Shown: positions 32,996 to 42,107 of the stretch, piece by piece
Position numbering within the stretch: position 1 is the stretch's first letter
Layout of the letters: the number at the start of each line of letters is the position of its first letter
Source: Verrucomicrobiia bacterium
Lineage (GTDB): Bacteria > Verrucomicrobiota > Verrucomicrobiia > Limisphaerales > JADLHS01
NCBI GenBank assembly: GCA_023953615.1
Contig: JAMLJH010000001.1
Location: forward strand, 2,087,360-2,151,359
DNA length: 64,000 bases
Direction of reading: 5' to 3'
The notes under the pieces: model-generated
Seen by the model: only the letters and a program-made list of their open reading frames with translations
Databases searched by the model: none
Told to the model about the DNA's origin: nothing
Translations under genes and position numbers: made by a program

Positions 32996-35900
32996 ATGTG
33001 GATTGTTCGTTTAGCATTGCGCCGACCCTACACGTTCGTGGTGGCGGCGTTGCTGCTGGTTTTGTTGACGCCGCTCATTTTGTTGCGGATGCCCACGGAT
33101 ATTTTCCCGGCGGTCAACATTCCGGTGGTCAGCATCATCTGGCAATACACCGGTTTGGACGCGAAGCAGGTCGAGCAACGCATCACCTACGCGCACGAAC
33201 GCATTCTGAGCGTCACGGTCAACAATATCGAACACATCGAGTCCACCTCCTACAACGGCATCAGCGTGGTGAAGGTTTTCCTGCAGCCTGGCTCGTCCGT
33301 GGATTCCGCGGTGGCGCAAATCACGGCGGGCGCGCAAACCATGTTGCGACAGATGCCCCCCGGCATGCAGCCGCCGCTGGTCATTCAATATAGCGCTTCG
33401 ACCGTGCCGATTTCCCAGTACAGTTTCAGCAGCCCCAAAATGTCGGAGCAGGAGCTTTTCGACGCCACCGCCAATCAAGTGCGCATCGGCCTCTCCACGG
33501 TGCGCGGCGCCATGATCCCCTGGCCGTACGGCGGTAAAACCCGCGTGGTTTCAGTGGATCTGAATCTCGACGCGCTGAAGTCCAAAAACGTTCTGCCGCA
33601 GGAAGTCGTCAGCGCCATCAACGCACAGAATTTGATCCTGCCCAGCGGCACGGCGAAAATCGGCACCACGGAATTTAGCGTGGCGGTGGATTCCAACGCC
33701 CGCATGATTGACGATCTGAATCATCTGCCGGTCAAAGTTGTGCGTGGTGCGACCATTCACCTCAGCGACGTGGCGCAGGTGCATGACGGCTACACGCCCC
33801 AGCAGAACGCCGTGCGGCAGGATGGTGTGCGCGGCGCCTTGCTGACCATTATGAAAGCGGGCAACGCCTCGACGCTCGATGTGGTCAAAGGGGTCAAGGC
33901 GGCGTTGCCGCGCGTGATGGCCGCTCAATCGCCTGATTTGCAGGTGCAGGAATTCGCCGATCAATCGCTGTTCGTCAGTGCCGCCATCAATGGGGTGGTG
34001 CATGAGGGCTTGATTGCCGCCGCGCTGACGGCCTGCATGATTCTGCTCTTCTTGGGCTCCTGGCGTAGCACGTTCATCATTGCGCTTTCCATTCCACTCG
34101 CTGTTTTGTGTTCCATCGCCGCCTTGAGCGCGCTGGGTGAGACCATCAATCTGATGACGCTGGGCGGTCTGGCGTTGGCGGTGGGGATCCTGGTGGACGA
34201 CGCCACGGTGACGATTGAAAACATCCACCGACACATGGCCGCGGGCAAACCTCTGGAACAAGCCATTCTCGTCGGACAAGAGGAGATCATCATGCCGGCG
34301 TTTGTCTCGGCGCTGTGCATCAGCATCGTATTTGTGCCGATGTTTTTCCTCGCCGGCGTGGCGCGCTATCTGTTCGTGCCGTTGGCCGAAGCGGTCGTCT
34401 TCGCGATTCTTTCCAGTTTCATCATTTCGCGAACCCTGCTGCCCACGTTGGTTGCGTGGTTTTATCGCCACGTCGAAATCCATGGAGATCAATCCGATCT
34501 TTCCGCTGCGCCCGTTTGGATGCGCCCGTTCATCCGTTTACAACGCGGTTTTGAGCGTCGTTTTGATCGGTTTCGTCAAGGCTACCGCAATGTGCTCGCG
34601 AGTTGCTTCGTCTTCCGTAAAGGCTTTGTCGTCTTCTTCCTCGTGCTGTGCGTGGGTTCGTGGTTGTTGATTCCGTTTCTAGGCCGCAACTTTTTCCCAA
34701 GCGTGGACACCGGTCAGTTCCTGCTGCACTTGCGCGCGCCAACCGGCACGCGGATTGAGGAAACCCAGCGCTTGGCGGGCGAGGTGAACGAAATTATCCG
34801 GGGCGTCATTCCCGCCGGCGAACTCGGCGGTATTTTGAACAATATCGGCATCCCGAATTCTTCCATCAATTTGAGTTACAACACCAGCGGGGTGATCGGT
34901 CCGGGCGACGCCGACGTGTTGGTGTCGCTCAAACCCGGCCATGCGCCCACGCAAAATTACGTGCGACAGTTGCGGAAGCGTCTGACCCATGAGTTTCCCG
35001 GCACGCTGTTTTATTTCCTGCCTGCGGACATTGTCAGTCAAACGCTCAACTTCAGCTTGCCCGCGCCGTTCGACGTGCAAATCGTGGGCAACGATCAGGT
35101 GCGTAATCGCGCCCTGGCGGTGCGACTGGCCGAGGAGATTAAAAAGGTTCCCGGGGCCGTGGACGTGCGGGTGCAACAACCCGATAACCTCCCGCAGTTC
35201 AACGTGGATGTGGATCGCGTCAAAGCCGCTGAACTCGGGTTGACCGAGCAGGATGTGGCGCGATCCGTTTTGCTCGGGTTGAGCGGCAGCAGCCAGGTGC
35301 AACCGGCCTATTGGCTTAATCCCAAAGTGGGCGTGCAGTATTTGATCAACGTTCGTGCGCCCGAATACACCATCAACTCGGTGCAACAACTGAACGCCAT
35401 GCCGATCAGCGCCAATCTTTCAGGCCCGTCTAGCGGACAAATCCTCGCCAACGTGGCCAGCTTGAAACGCGTTCATGCGCCGCCGGTGGTGTCGCATTAC
35501 AATGTGATGCCGGTCATTGACATTTACGGCGGAGTGGATGGGCGCGATTTGGGGGGGGTGCTGAAGGACATCCAGCCGTTGGTGAAAGAAATTGAAAAGG
35601 ATTTACCACGCGGCAGCAGCATTGTGCTTCGCGGTCAGGCGGAGACCATGCGCTCCAGCTACCTCGGCTTGGGCGGCGGTCTGATCATGGCCATCATTCT
35701 GATTTACTTTCTGTTGGTGGTGAATTTCCAGAGTTGGAAAGATCCTTTCATCATCATCACCGCGTTGCCCGGCGCGTTGGCGGGCGTGGCTTGGGGTTTG
35801 TTTCTCACGCAAACCACCTTGAGTGTGCCGGCGCTGATGGGGGCGATCATGAGTTTGGGCGTGGCTACCGCCAACTCCGTGTTGGTGGTCGCGTTTGCGC

Positions 35901-36184
35901 GCGACAATCTCGCTCGCGGCATGGCGCCAATAGCCGCCGCGCTGGACGCCGGGGTGCAACGCATCCGTCCAGTATTGATGACCGCGTTGGCGATGATCAT
36001 CGGCATGGCGCCCATGAGTCTGGCGCTGGGCGAAGGCGGCGAGCAAAACGCGCCGCTCGGTCGCGCCGTGATTGGTGGATTGGCCTTCGCCACCGTGGCC
36101 ACGTTATTTTTCGTCCCGATTGTTTTCAGTTTCCTGCACCGACAGCAGCCACCGCAAACCGCAACCGTACCGGCAACATCATGA
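32996..36184 (+). CDS. RND efflux transporter, inner-membrane pump
   Basis: A 1062-residue proton-driven pump of the AcrB/HAE-type branch. Twelve membrane helices are arranged as one near the N-terminus, five around residues 335-480, then one after about 540 and five near the C-terminus; two large periplasmic loops lie between. D401-D402 in AVGILVDDATVTIENI are the proton-relay aspartates. PTDIFPAVNIPVVSI and the LFLGSWRSTFIIALSIP segment are family typical. The order pump-adaptor-channel in this operon differs from the common adaptor-first order. Drug range cannot be predicted. The stop overlaps the adaptor start as ATGA. Confidence 0.96.
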   Translation: MWIVRLALRRPYTFVVAALLLVLLTPLILLRMPTDIFPAVNIPVVSIIWQYTGLDAKQVEQRITYAHERILSVTVNNIEHIESTSYNGISVVKVFLQPGSSVDSAVAQITAGAQTMLRQMPPGMQPPLVIQYSASTVPISQYSFSSPKMSEQELFDATANQVRIGLSTVRGAMIPWPYGGKTRVVSVDLNLDALKSKNVLPQEVVSAINAQNLILPSGTAKIGTTEFSVAVDSNARMIDDLNHLPVKVVRGATIHLSDVAQVHDGYTPQQNAVRQDGVRGALLTIMKAGNASTLDVVKGVKAALPRVMAAQSPDLQVQEFADQSLFVSAAINGVVHEGLIAAALTACMILLFLGSWRSTFIIALSIPLAVLCSIAALSALGETINLMTLGGLALAVGILVDDATVTIENIHRHMAAGKPLEQAILVGQEEIIMPAFVSALCISIVFVPMFFLAGVARYLFVPLAEAVVFAILSSFIISRTLLPTLVAWFYRHVEIHGDQSDLSAAPVWMRPFIRLQRGFERRFDRFRQGYRNVLASCFVFRKGFVVFFLVLCVGSWLLIPFLGRNFFPSVDTGQFLLHLRAPTGTRIEETQRLAGEVNEIIRGVIPAGELGGILNNIGIPNSSINLSYNTSGVIGPGDADVLVSLKPGHAPTQNYVRQLRKRLTHEFPGTLFYFLPADIVSQTLNFSLPAPFDVQIVGNDQVRNRALAVRLAEEIKKVPGAVDVRVQQPDNLPQFNVDVDRVKAAELGLTEQDVARSVLLGLSGSSQVQPAYWLNPKVGVQYLINVRAPEYTINSVQQLNAMPISANLSGPSSGQILANVASLKRVHAPPVVSHYNVMPVIDIYGGVDGRDLGGVLKDIQPLVKEIEKDLPRGSSIVLRGQAETMRSSYLGLGGGLIMAIILIYFLLVVNFQSWKDPFIIITALPGALAGVAWGLFLTQTTLSVPALMGAIMSLGVATANSVLVVAFARDNLARGMAPIAAALDAGVQRIRPVLMTALAMIIGMAPMSLALGEGGEQNAPLGRAVIGGLAFATVATLFFVPIVFSFLHRQQPPQTATVPATS

Positions 36185-37356
36185 GCACCAACGCATTTCC
36201 TTCTCCCGAAACCCCGACGCCCATCCGCCTGCGCCGCGTGGCGTTGGCCGTCGTAATCTTGGTTCTCATCGGCCTGGCCATCGGCCTCGCGCCGCGTTCT
36301 GTGGCGAGTCGTAAATTGATCGCCGAAACGAGCGTCGAATCCGTGCCGATCGTGAGCGTCGTCACGCCCACTTCCGCCAAAGCGGATTGGGGCACGCCGC
36401 TGCCGGCGGATGTGCAGGCCTTTATTCAGGCTTCCATCCACGCGCGCGCCAGTGGTTATTTGAAAGCGTGGTTCGTGGACATCGGCGACCATGTGACCAA
36501 TGGGCAGGTGCTTGCGGAAATTGACACGCCCGAACTGAATCAACAACTCGCGCAGGCCCGCGCGGAAGTAAATCAGGCCCAGGCCAATCTTGATCTCGCC
36601 AAAATCACGGCGGATCGCTGGTCGGAATTACTTAAAACCGCGAGCGTGAGCGAACAGGAAACGGCCGAGAAACAGTCCGATCTCGCTTTGAAAAACGCCA
36701 ATCTGGAAGCGGCTCAAGCCAACTTCAACCGCTTGCAACAGTTGAAGGATTTTGCCCGCGTCGTCGCCCCCTTCAGCGGCGTCGTGACCGCGCGCAACAC
36801 CGACATCGGCCAGCTCATCGCCGCCGGGAGCGGGCCGGAACTATTCCGCATGGCGCAGACGGATCCGCTGCGTGTTTACGTGCGCGTGCCGCAACAATAC
36901 GTGCGGGGGCTTGCCCCCGGCCAAAAGGCCGAACTGACCTTTGTGCAATTGCCGGGTCGCACTTTCACCGGCGAACTGACCCGCACCGCCGGCGCCATGG
37001 ACCCCACCTCGCGCACGTTGCAGGTGGAACTTCAGGTCAGCAATCCGAACGACGAAATTCTGGCCGGTGGTTACGCGCAAGTGCGCTTCAGCGAATCCGC
37101 CGCGCCGAACGTCCTCATGCTTTCTGACAACGCGCTGATCTTCCGCGCGGAAGGATTGCAAGTCGCCGTGCTGGGTCAGGACAATAAAGTGAGTTTGCGT
37201 TCCGTCACGCTCGGTCGCGACTTCGGCAAAACCGTGGAAGTGCTGTCCGGGTTGAGTTTGAGTGACCGGGTGATTGATAATCCACCGGATTCAATCACCG
37301 ACGGCATGACGGTACAGGTTGCGCAAACCGACACCAAGGATTTGGCCGCCCAATGA
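36181..37356 (+). CDS. RND efflux periplasmic adaptor subunit
   Basis: A 391-residue membrane-fusion protein (HlyD/AcrA type). One N-terminal membrane anchor (residues ~20-38, VALAVVILVLIGLAIGLA) is followed by the lipoyl half-motif IHARASGYLKAWFVDIGDHV, a coiled-coil hairpin (LNQQLAQARAEVNQAQANLDLAK ... ALKNANLEAAQANFNRL), the second lipoyl half VVAPFSGVVTARNTDIGQLI and the beta-barrel domain. It bridges the inner-membrane pump with the outer-membrane channel. ATG 36181 overlaps the pump stop, and its own stop overlaps the channel start. Confidence 0.95.
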   Translation: MSTNAFPSPETPTPIRLRRVALAVVILVLIGLAIGLAPRSVASRKLIAETSVESVPIVSVVTPTSAKADWGTPLPADVQAFIQASIHARASGYLKAWFVDIGDHVTNGQVLAEIDTPELNQQLAQARAEVNQAQANLDLAKITADRWSELLKTASVSEQETAEKQSDLALKNANLEAAQANFNRLQQLKDFARVVAPFSGVVTARNTDIGQLIAAGSGPELFRMAQTDPLRVYVRVPQQYVRGLAPGQKAELTFVQLPGRTFTGELTRTAGAMDPTSRTLQVELQVSNPNDEILAGGYAQVRFSESAAPNVLMLSDNALIFRAEGLQVAVLGQDNKVSLRSVTLGRDFGKTVEVLSGLSLSDRVIDNPPDSITDGMTVQVAQTDTKDLAAQ

Positions 37357-38807
37357 AAATCGGCTTCGTCATCGGCCTCATCGGTTTGGGATTGTTTGCC
37401 GGTTGCGCGGTAGGCCCGGACTACCAGCGTCCGGAAGTGCTCAACTCGCAACCGTTGCCGGCCAATTTCGGTTCGCCGACGAACGAGTGGAAAATCGCGG
37501 AACCGTCCGCTCATCTGCCCCGCGGCACCTGGTGGTTGGTTTTTCAGGACGTCGAACTCAATCGCCTCGAAACCTTGCTCGAAAGCGAAAATCAAACACT
37601 GGCCGGGGTCGTCGCGCGCTTTGACCGCGCCCGTGCGGAATTCAATCTGGCCCGCGCCGACCTGTTTCCCAACCTGGATGCCATCGGTTCCGCGGCCCGA
37701 CAACGCACGAGCGCCAACGCGCCGCAAAGTGGTAAAGCGGCCGGCGCCGCGCATACCTATAACACGTTTGCTACTGCGCTCACGTTGGGCTGGGAAGTGG
37801 ATTTATGGGGCCGCGTCCGGCGCGAATCCGAATCCGCGCGTGCGGCCTACTATGCCGTGGCCGATGACCTCGCTGCGGTACAACTCGCATTGCAGGCGGA
37901 GTTGGCGGGCGATTACTTTACGCTGCGCGCCCTCGACACGGAACGCGCACTGGTGGCTGACACCATTGAAACATTTCGCCGCTCGCTCGAATTAACCCGC
38001 GACCGACGCAAGGGCGGCATTGTCTCCGACCTCGACGTTGCGCAAGCGGAAACCCAACTGCGCACCGCGGAAGCTCAATTACCCGCGCTGGATTTGCAAC
38101 GCGCTCAACTATTGCACGCCCTCGCCATCTTGTGCGGCCAACCCGCCACGACTTTCGCGGTCGCGCCATCAAGCCTTGCGAACGTGGCGCCACCCTTGAT
38201 TCCCACCCATCTACCCAGCGAATTGTTGGAGCGCCGGCCGGACATCGCTGCGGCTGAACGGCGCATGGCTGCCGCCAACGCCAGTGTGGGTGTCGCTCAA
38301 GCCGCCTTTTATCCACGCCTCCGCCTCAATGGACTGGCCGGTTTCCAATCCGTCGAAGCCAGCAGCGCGTTTAACTGGTCCAGCCGCATGTGGTCCGTGG
38401 GGCCGTCCCTTGATCTGCCGCTGTTTACCGGCGGACGCAATCGGGCGCAACTGGCTGCCACCCGCGCCAACTATGACGCCACCGTGGCGAACTATCGCCA
38501 AACGGTATTGAACGCCTTTGCCGATGTGGAAGATCAGTTGGCCGCCCAGCGGCTCCTGGCGGCGCAACTTGAAGCGGAACGCGCGGCGCTGGCTGCCGCC
38601 GAACGCACGCTGGCCATTGCCAACAACCGTTACCAAGCCGGGCTGGTGACCTTTCTGGAAGTGGCGACCGCACAGAGCGCCGCGTTGCAACGGGAACGAA
38701 CCGTGGCTCAACTCGAAGGCGTACAGAACCTTGTGGCCGTAGGGCTGATTCGGGCGTTGGGTGGCGGTTGGGACACCAGCCAATCCCTGGCCGAAACCAA
38801 ACCGTAA
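37353..38807 (+). CDS. RND efflux outer membrane lipoprotein channel (NodT/OprM type)
   Basis: A 484-residue TolC-family channel. The lipobox GLFAGCAVGPDYQRPEV marks a lipoprotein with acylated Cys near residue 18. Two repeats of the outer membrane efflux domain follow; family marks are the helix AELAGDYFTLRALDTERALV, PSELLERRPDIAAAERRMAAANASVGVAQAAFYPRL and the C-terminal coiled region YQAGLVTFLEVATAQSAAL. It completes the three-part pump for export across both membranes. Translation is coupled to the adaptor by an ATGA overlap. No terminator is obvious after it. Confidence 0.95.
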   Translation: MKIGFVIGLIGLGLFAGCAVGPDYQRPEVLNSQPLPANFGSPTNEWKIAEPSAHLPRGTWWLVFQDVELNRLETLLESENQTLAGVVARFDRARAEFNLARADLFPNLDAIGSAARQRTSANAPQSGKAAGAAHTYNTFATALTLGWEVDLWGRVRRESESARAAYYAVADDLAAVQLALQAELAGDYFTLRALDTERALVADTIETFRRSLELTRDRRKGGIVSDLDVAQAETQLRTAEAQLPALDLQRAQLLHALAILCGQPATTFAVAPSSLANVAPPLIPTHLPSELLERRPDIAAAERRMAAANASVGVAQAAFYPRLRLNGLAGFQSVEASSAFNWSSRMWSVGPSLDLPLFTGGRNRAQLAATRANYDATVANYRQTVLNAFADVEDQLAAQRLLAAQLEAERAALAAAERTLAIANNRYQAGLVTFLEVATAQSAALQRERTVAQLEGVQNLVAVGLIRALGGGWDTSQSLAETKP

Positions 38808-38840
38808 TTTCTCGCCCGTTGTCCTGACCACTCTGGATAC

Positions 38841-38870
38841 CTCCTGAGGGAGAGACACGTTCCACCGTGG
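38841..38870. repeat. Degenerate palindromic repeat
   Basis: GAGGGAGAGACACGTTCCAC at the core resembles GAGGGAGGGACGACTTCCAC at 41920-41938. The hairpin arms are imperfect here, so it looks like an old copy of the same intergenic repeat family. Confidence 0.4.
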
Positions 38871-38879
38871 TGGCCCGGT

Positions 38880-40778
38880 TCAGAACAACAATCCACCATC
38901 GTTGCGCCCCGGCACGGGCCAAGGCCAGTCCAGAGCCGGCCCCCCTCCCAAACGGCGGAATGCCCCGCCATCGTCCCGACCGTTCTCGCCCACGCTGTAG
39001 AGCAAAAACCAACCATCATCGGTGGGGCGATAGTGAAAAGGCTGCCCGCTCATTGGATCAGGCAATGGCTTGGGTAGAAATGCCGGAACGAGCGCATCCA
39101 GCGTTTCGGGATAACGACCGTGAGCGAGACGGTAGCGTTCCAGTCCGCAAACTGTGATGGCCAGATAGTTCACCGTCTGAATTCGCGCCACCTTGCTGTC
39201 GGCCTTGCCCAAAACAGGAAGCAAATTTTTAGCAAAAGCGTTGAACGGAGAGAAAGGAGCGGACCTCAACGCGTCAGCCTTTGGACGGCCTGGATAATGT
39301 TTGTCAGCATTACCATTTGTCATAAGGCGAGCGGCTAATCCGTTGGGAGGCACGGCGGAGTCAAGGCTGCGAAGGTCAGTCAACCATTCGGTGTTCATTT
39401 CAGCCAAGGCAACTTCATTCAGGCGCAGCGCCCCGAGCGGGAACAACAGTGCGGTGCGGCGGAGGCCGGTAACGCTTTCACTCCCAAAGCCACGACCCGC
39501 AATGAGCGCGTCCGTTCCGGTGATGCCCAGCAGCCGTTCTCCTTCAACAGCGCGGATTAATCCGGACCAAAAGTCCACGCGGCCGAGCTGGGATTGGAAA
39601 AACACCAATTGCGCATCGGTCCAGCGATGGGTAATCAAGCCGTTCCACAAGGTATCGGTTGCAATCGCATTCTGAGCCATACGCACCAACTGTGAAAGGA
39701 GCAACGGTTCGTCCCGCAATAATTCCGCCACGTTCAACGCGTTGGTCGCATCGGCGAAAGCTGCGTGCGTATCGCCCGCCGCCAAATGCGCGATACAACG
39801 CACCCTGAGATTTTGTTGAAAGGTCTTGACCACCGAAAGATGTGCAGGGGAGGCAGCATCAAACCCCAGGTCGAATCGGATGGGAAACTGCGATCGTGGA
39901 CGGGCAGCCGCCGCGCAAACATCCGCCATCACCGCATCACTGACTGCCAGACCGGTCAGTACGTCCTGCGCCGGATTGCCCGGGGGTGGCAACTTGAGAG
40001 ACGCCACCCAGGGTGGATAGTCCTGCTTGGGTGATTCGCTCAATTTCCGATAAGCTGCCGCCCATGCCTCCACATCTTCGGGACGTTTGAGAAACCGCGT
40101 CGAATCCGTTGGTCGCTCGGGTAAAAACCCAAACGGCTGATACAGCGCTTCCTCCAGATGAGCAATGGCGTTAGTGGCTTCTGGACGCAGTTCGTTGCTG
40201 CCGGGCCTATAATCAAAGAACGGCGCAAACACTGGAGCCGCGGCGGCATTCTCGGACGCAGGAATTGCCGGCCCCAGCAATTCTGCGGACGTCAGCTTTT
40301 CGCCCTGCGCCACCAAGCGCGCATACTCACGGTGCCAGGCCCATTGCCCATAAAGATTAACTGCGGTGAGAACCATGACCACCGGAGTCACGACGGCGAG
40401 CATGACATAATAAACGATGCCGACCAACCAGCGTAGCCCGCGATAGCGTGTGGGTGGAGGAGCGAGCGGCGCATTTGGATTGGCGCGTAAACGTGCGGCG
40501 CGTTGATTCCAACACAGTGCGGTCAAGCCCGTCATGACGAAACCCTGGCAACCAGCGAGCGAACCGAACAGCCACATCATCCAGGGCATCGGCTGTCGGA
40601 GCGCCAGCAACGAGATAAGCCAGCCCAATAAAACTCCGAACACTACTTTGATGCACACCAAGGCGAACCATCGGGTCAAGGACCAACGTTCGGTGATTGC
40701 CGGCACCACGCGATGACGCAGGCCAAGCCACACCAACCGGTTATTGGCGAAGGTAAGCAGAAATCCGGGAAGCGACAC
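38880..40778 (-). CDS. Membrane protein with GspG-like C-terminal tail, ECF-linked
   Basis: A 632-residue protein of unknown function. It has four hydrophobic segments within the first ~150 residues (around 38-62, 66-90, 113-140) and then a long hydrophilic region. The last ~75 residues carry the pattern YRLAHGRYPETLDALVPAF, DPMSGQPFHYR and WFLLYSVGENGRDDGG, matching the end of pseudopilin GspG and the protein at 24602-26029. It lies 12 bp after a putative anti-sigma gene and so is probably in one transcript with the ECF sigma factor. Its role is unknown; surface export or sensing is an inference. Confidence 0.8.
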   Translation of the reverse strand: MSLPGFLLTFANNRLVWLGLRHRVVPAITERWSLTRWFALVCIKVVFGVLLGWLISLLALRQPMPWMMWLFGSLAGCQGFVMTGLTALCWNQRAARLRANPNAPLAPPPTRYRGLRWLVGIVYYVMLAVVTPVVMVLTAVNLYGQWAWHREYARLVAQGEKLTSAELLGPAIPASENAAAAPVFAPFFDYRPGSNELRPEATNAIAHLEEALYQPFGFLPERPTDSTRFLKRPEDVEAWAAAYRKLSESPKQDYPPWVASLKLPPPGNPAQDVLTGLAVSDAVMADVCAAAARPRSQFPIRFDLGFDAASPAHLSVVKTFQQNLRVRCIAHLAAGDTHAAFADATNALNVAELLRDEPLLLSQLVRMAQNAIATDTLWNGLITHRWTDAQLVFFQSQLGRVDFWSGLIRAVEGERLLGITGTDALIAGRGFGSESVTGLRRTALLFPLGALRLNEVALAEMNTEWLTDLRSLDSAVPPNGLAARLMTNGNADKHYPGRPKADALRSAPFSPFNAFAKNLLPVLGKADSKVARIQTVNYLAITVCGLERYRLAHGRYPETLDALVPAFLPKPLPDPMSGQPFHYRPTDDGWFLLYSVGENGRDDGGAFRRLGGGPALDWPWPVPGRNDGGLLF

Positions 40779-40790
40779 AACCTCCTCCTT

Positions 40791-41264
40791 TCATGAAGTG
40801 AACAAGTTGAACGGCAGCCAACCGCAAAGTGCGCCAAAGTTTATCTCGCGTCGTCGTTCACTACGCGGTCGGGGTGGTGCATCCGGCGGAATGAGGGCGG
40901 GCGCGGTTTTCGCCGGCGGACGCAGTTCGGCAGGTGGTGTCGAGGGATTAGGCGCATTAACCTCAGACGCCGCCAGTCCGCCCAGATGAGTCATCGGCAG
41001 TCGGACAAACGGGCTGGGCAACATCAAATTGATTCCAATCAAAGCAACCCACAAGGCTGCCAGAGACGCCCACGCCAGCGGAAACCGGGCGAAGAGCAAA
41101 CGCCAACCAACGGCCCAATCCGCCTCTCTTTCAGCAGTGGGCCGGGTGGTAACGCGAGGTCGGGCTGCTTCGGCAGCGGAGAGAATTTCGGCGCGCCAAG
41201 CAGCCGGGACTCGTCGTAGTGGCTGGCGTGCCAAGCGGTTTTCGAATGTTTCCGGTTCGTTCAT
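40791..41264 (-). CDS. Putative membrane anti-sigma factor
   Basis: A 157-residue single-span protein. The N-terminal part (ETFENRLARQPLRRVPAAWRAEIL) is cytoplasmic and helical; one membrane helix lies at about residues 60-82 (PLAWASLAALWVALIGINLML); the rest is a Pro/Ala-rich outer segment. It starts with ATG overlapping the sigma-factor stop by 4 bp, the usual arrangement for sigma/anti-sigma pairs. No zinc-binding HxxxCxxC motif is present, so the assignment rests on topology and position rather than on a family signature. Confidence 0.6.
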   Translation of the reverse strand: MNEPETFENRLARQPLRRVPAAWRAEILSAAEAARPRVTTRPTAEREADWAVGWRLLFARFPLAWASLAALWVALIGINLMLPSPFVRLPMTHLGGLAASEVNAPNPSTPPAELRPPAKTAPALIPPDAPPRPRSERRREINFGALCGWLPFNLFTS

Positions 41265-41779
41265 TTGATCTCGTCATAGAGCGGACGCAATTGGTCGCGC
41301 AATTTGTCTAACCCGTAGCGATATCGGCTCGCCGCGGTATTGGGTGGAATCTCCAAAGCGCCGGCAATTTGTTCGAAAGTCAGCCCTTCCCACAATTTCA
41401 GATGCAGCACGGCCCGCTGGTCCGGTGGCAATTCGCCCAGTGCCTTGCTCAGAGTCGTGCGGAATGTCTGCTCATCCGGTTTCTCGGCCGGCGTAAAAGC
41501 CGACACGCGCTCCAATTGTTCTCCGAGTTGATCGTGATATTTTCGACGGGTATCGCGGCGGCGGATCAGGTCAATGGCCGCATTATGCGCGAGACGAATC
41601 AGGAACGAGCGAAGGTCGCGAACCCCCTGGAGCAGGTTTGGTTGCCGAACCAGTTTGATGAAAACCTCCTGGAGCACATCGCGGGTGTCCGCTTCGTCAC
41701 CGGTCAGGTTCAGCAAAAAAGCGAACAGAGCCTGGGCGTGCTCATCGTAAAGGCGTTCCAATTCGCGTGCGTCGGGCAT
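41261..41779 (-). CDS. ECF RNA polymerase sigma factor
   Basis: A 172-residue sigma-70 family factor with only regions 2 and 4. Region 2 (about residues 8-75) has LYDEHAQALFAFLLNLTGDEADTRDVLQEVFIKL, the -10 recognition and core-binding part. Region 4 (about 115-165) has LGELPPDQRAVLHLKLWEGLTFEQIAGALEIPPNTAASRYRYGLDKLR for -35 contact. Between them is a linker rich in charged residues. The pair with the anti-sigma candidate downstream suggests control by envelope signals. The target regulon may include the large GspG-tail membrane protein in the same cluster. Confidence 0.93.
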   Translation of the reverse strand: MPDARELERLYDEHAQALFAFLLNLTGDEADTRDVLQEVFIKLVRQPNLLQGVRDLRSFLIRLAHNAAIDLIRRRDTRRKYHDQLGEQLERVSAFTPAEKPDEQTFRTTLSKALGELPPDQRAVLHLKLWEGLTFEQIAGALEIPPNTAASRYRYGLDKLRDQLRPLYDEIK

Positions 41780-41924
41780 CGTTCTGGAATTATGACGCGG
41801 GCAACCGCAGAATTTGTCTAGCGTAATATCCGAATGGGTCGAATTGGATTTCGTTCTGGAAGGCTGAAAACTTTAGCGCTGTGGCTGGTAGGGGCTTCAT
41901 CAGGTTCTGATACTTCATGAGGGA

Positions 41925-41946
41925 GGGACGACTTCCACGTCGTCCC
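41925..41946. repeat. Short palindrome, family A
   Basis: GGGACGAC / GTCGTCCC with a 6-bp centre TTCCAC. A second palindrome of similar form follows 8 bp later. Confidence 0.7.
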
Positions 41947-41954
41947 AACTCATC

Positions 41955-41977
41955 AGGGACGCGTGGAACGCGTCCCT
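41955..41977. repeat. Short palindrome, family A
   Basis: AGGGACGCG / CGCGTCCCT with a 5-bp centre TGGAA. Its centre and flanks resemble the neighbouring palindrome, suggesting duplication with divergence of the arms. Confidence 0.7.
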
Positions 41978-42024
41978 CACAAGGAAAATACAACCGCGAA
42001 ATACACGAAATGCGCGAACGGGAA

Positions 42025-42054
42025 GACAAGGGAATAATTGGCAGAGGAATGGGG
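42025..42054. repeat. Tandem pair of the GGCARRGGAATG unit
   Basis: GACAAGGGAATAATT followed by GGCAGAGGAATGGGG. These match the units of the palindrome at 26090-26159, but here only the direct half is present. Confidence 0.65.
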
Positions 42055-42065
42055 AATGGGTGAGC

Positions 42066-42107
42066 ACCGCCGCCCTCGGCGGTAGTCGTTCGCGTCTCGC
42101 GGACGAC
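42066..42107. repeat. Two further mini-hairpins
   Basis: ACCGCCG / CGGCGGT with a 4-bp loop (42066-42083), then GTCGT / ACGAC arms around an inner CGCG / CGCG pairing (42085-42107). Form is like the cluster at 57278-57539. Confidence 0.6.

Noticed and set aside
33551..34492. 313-codon open frame on the minus strand
   Set aside because: Antisense to the RND pump; very rich in His, Arg and Gln, as expected for a shadow frame.
41925..42107. Possible CRISPR array
   Set aside because: The short palindromes are neither identical nor regularly spaced, there are no spacers of constant length, and no cas genes are near.
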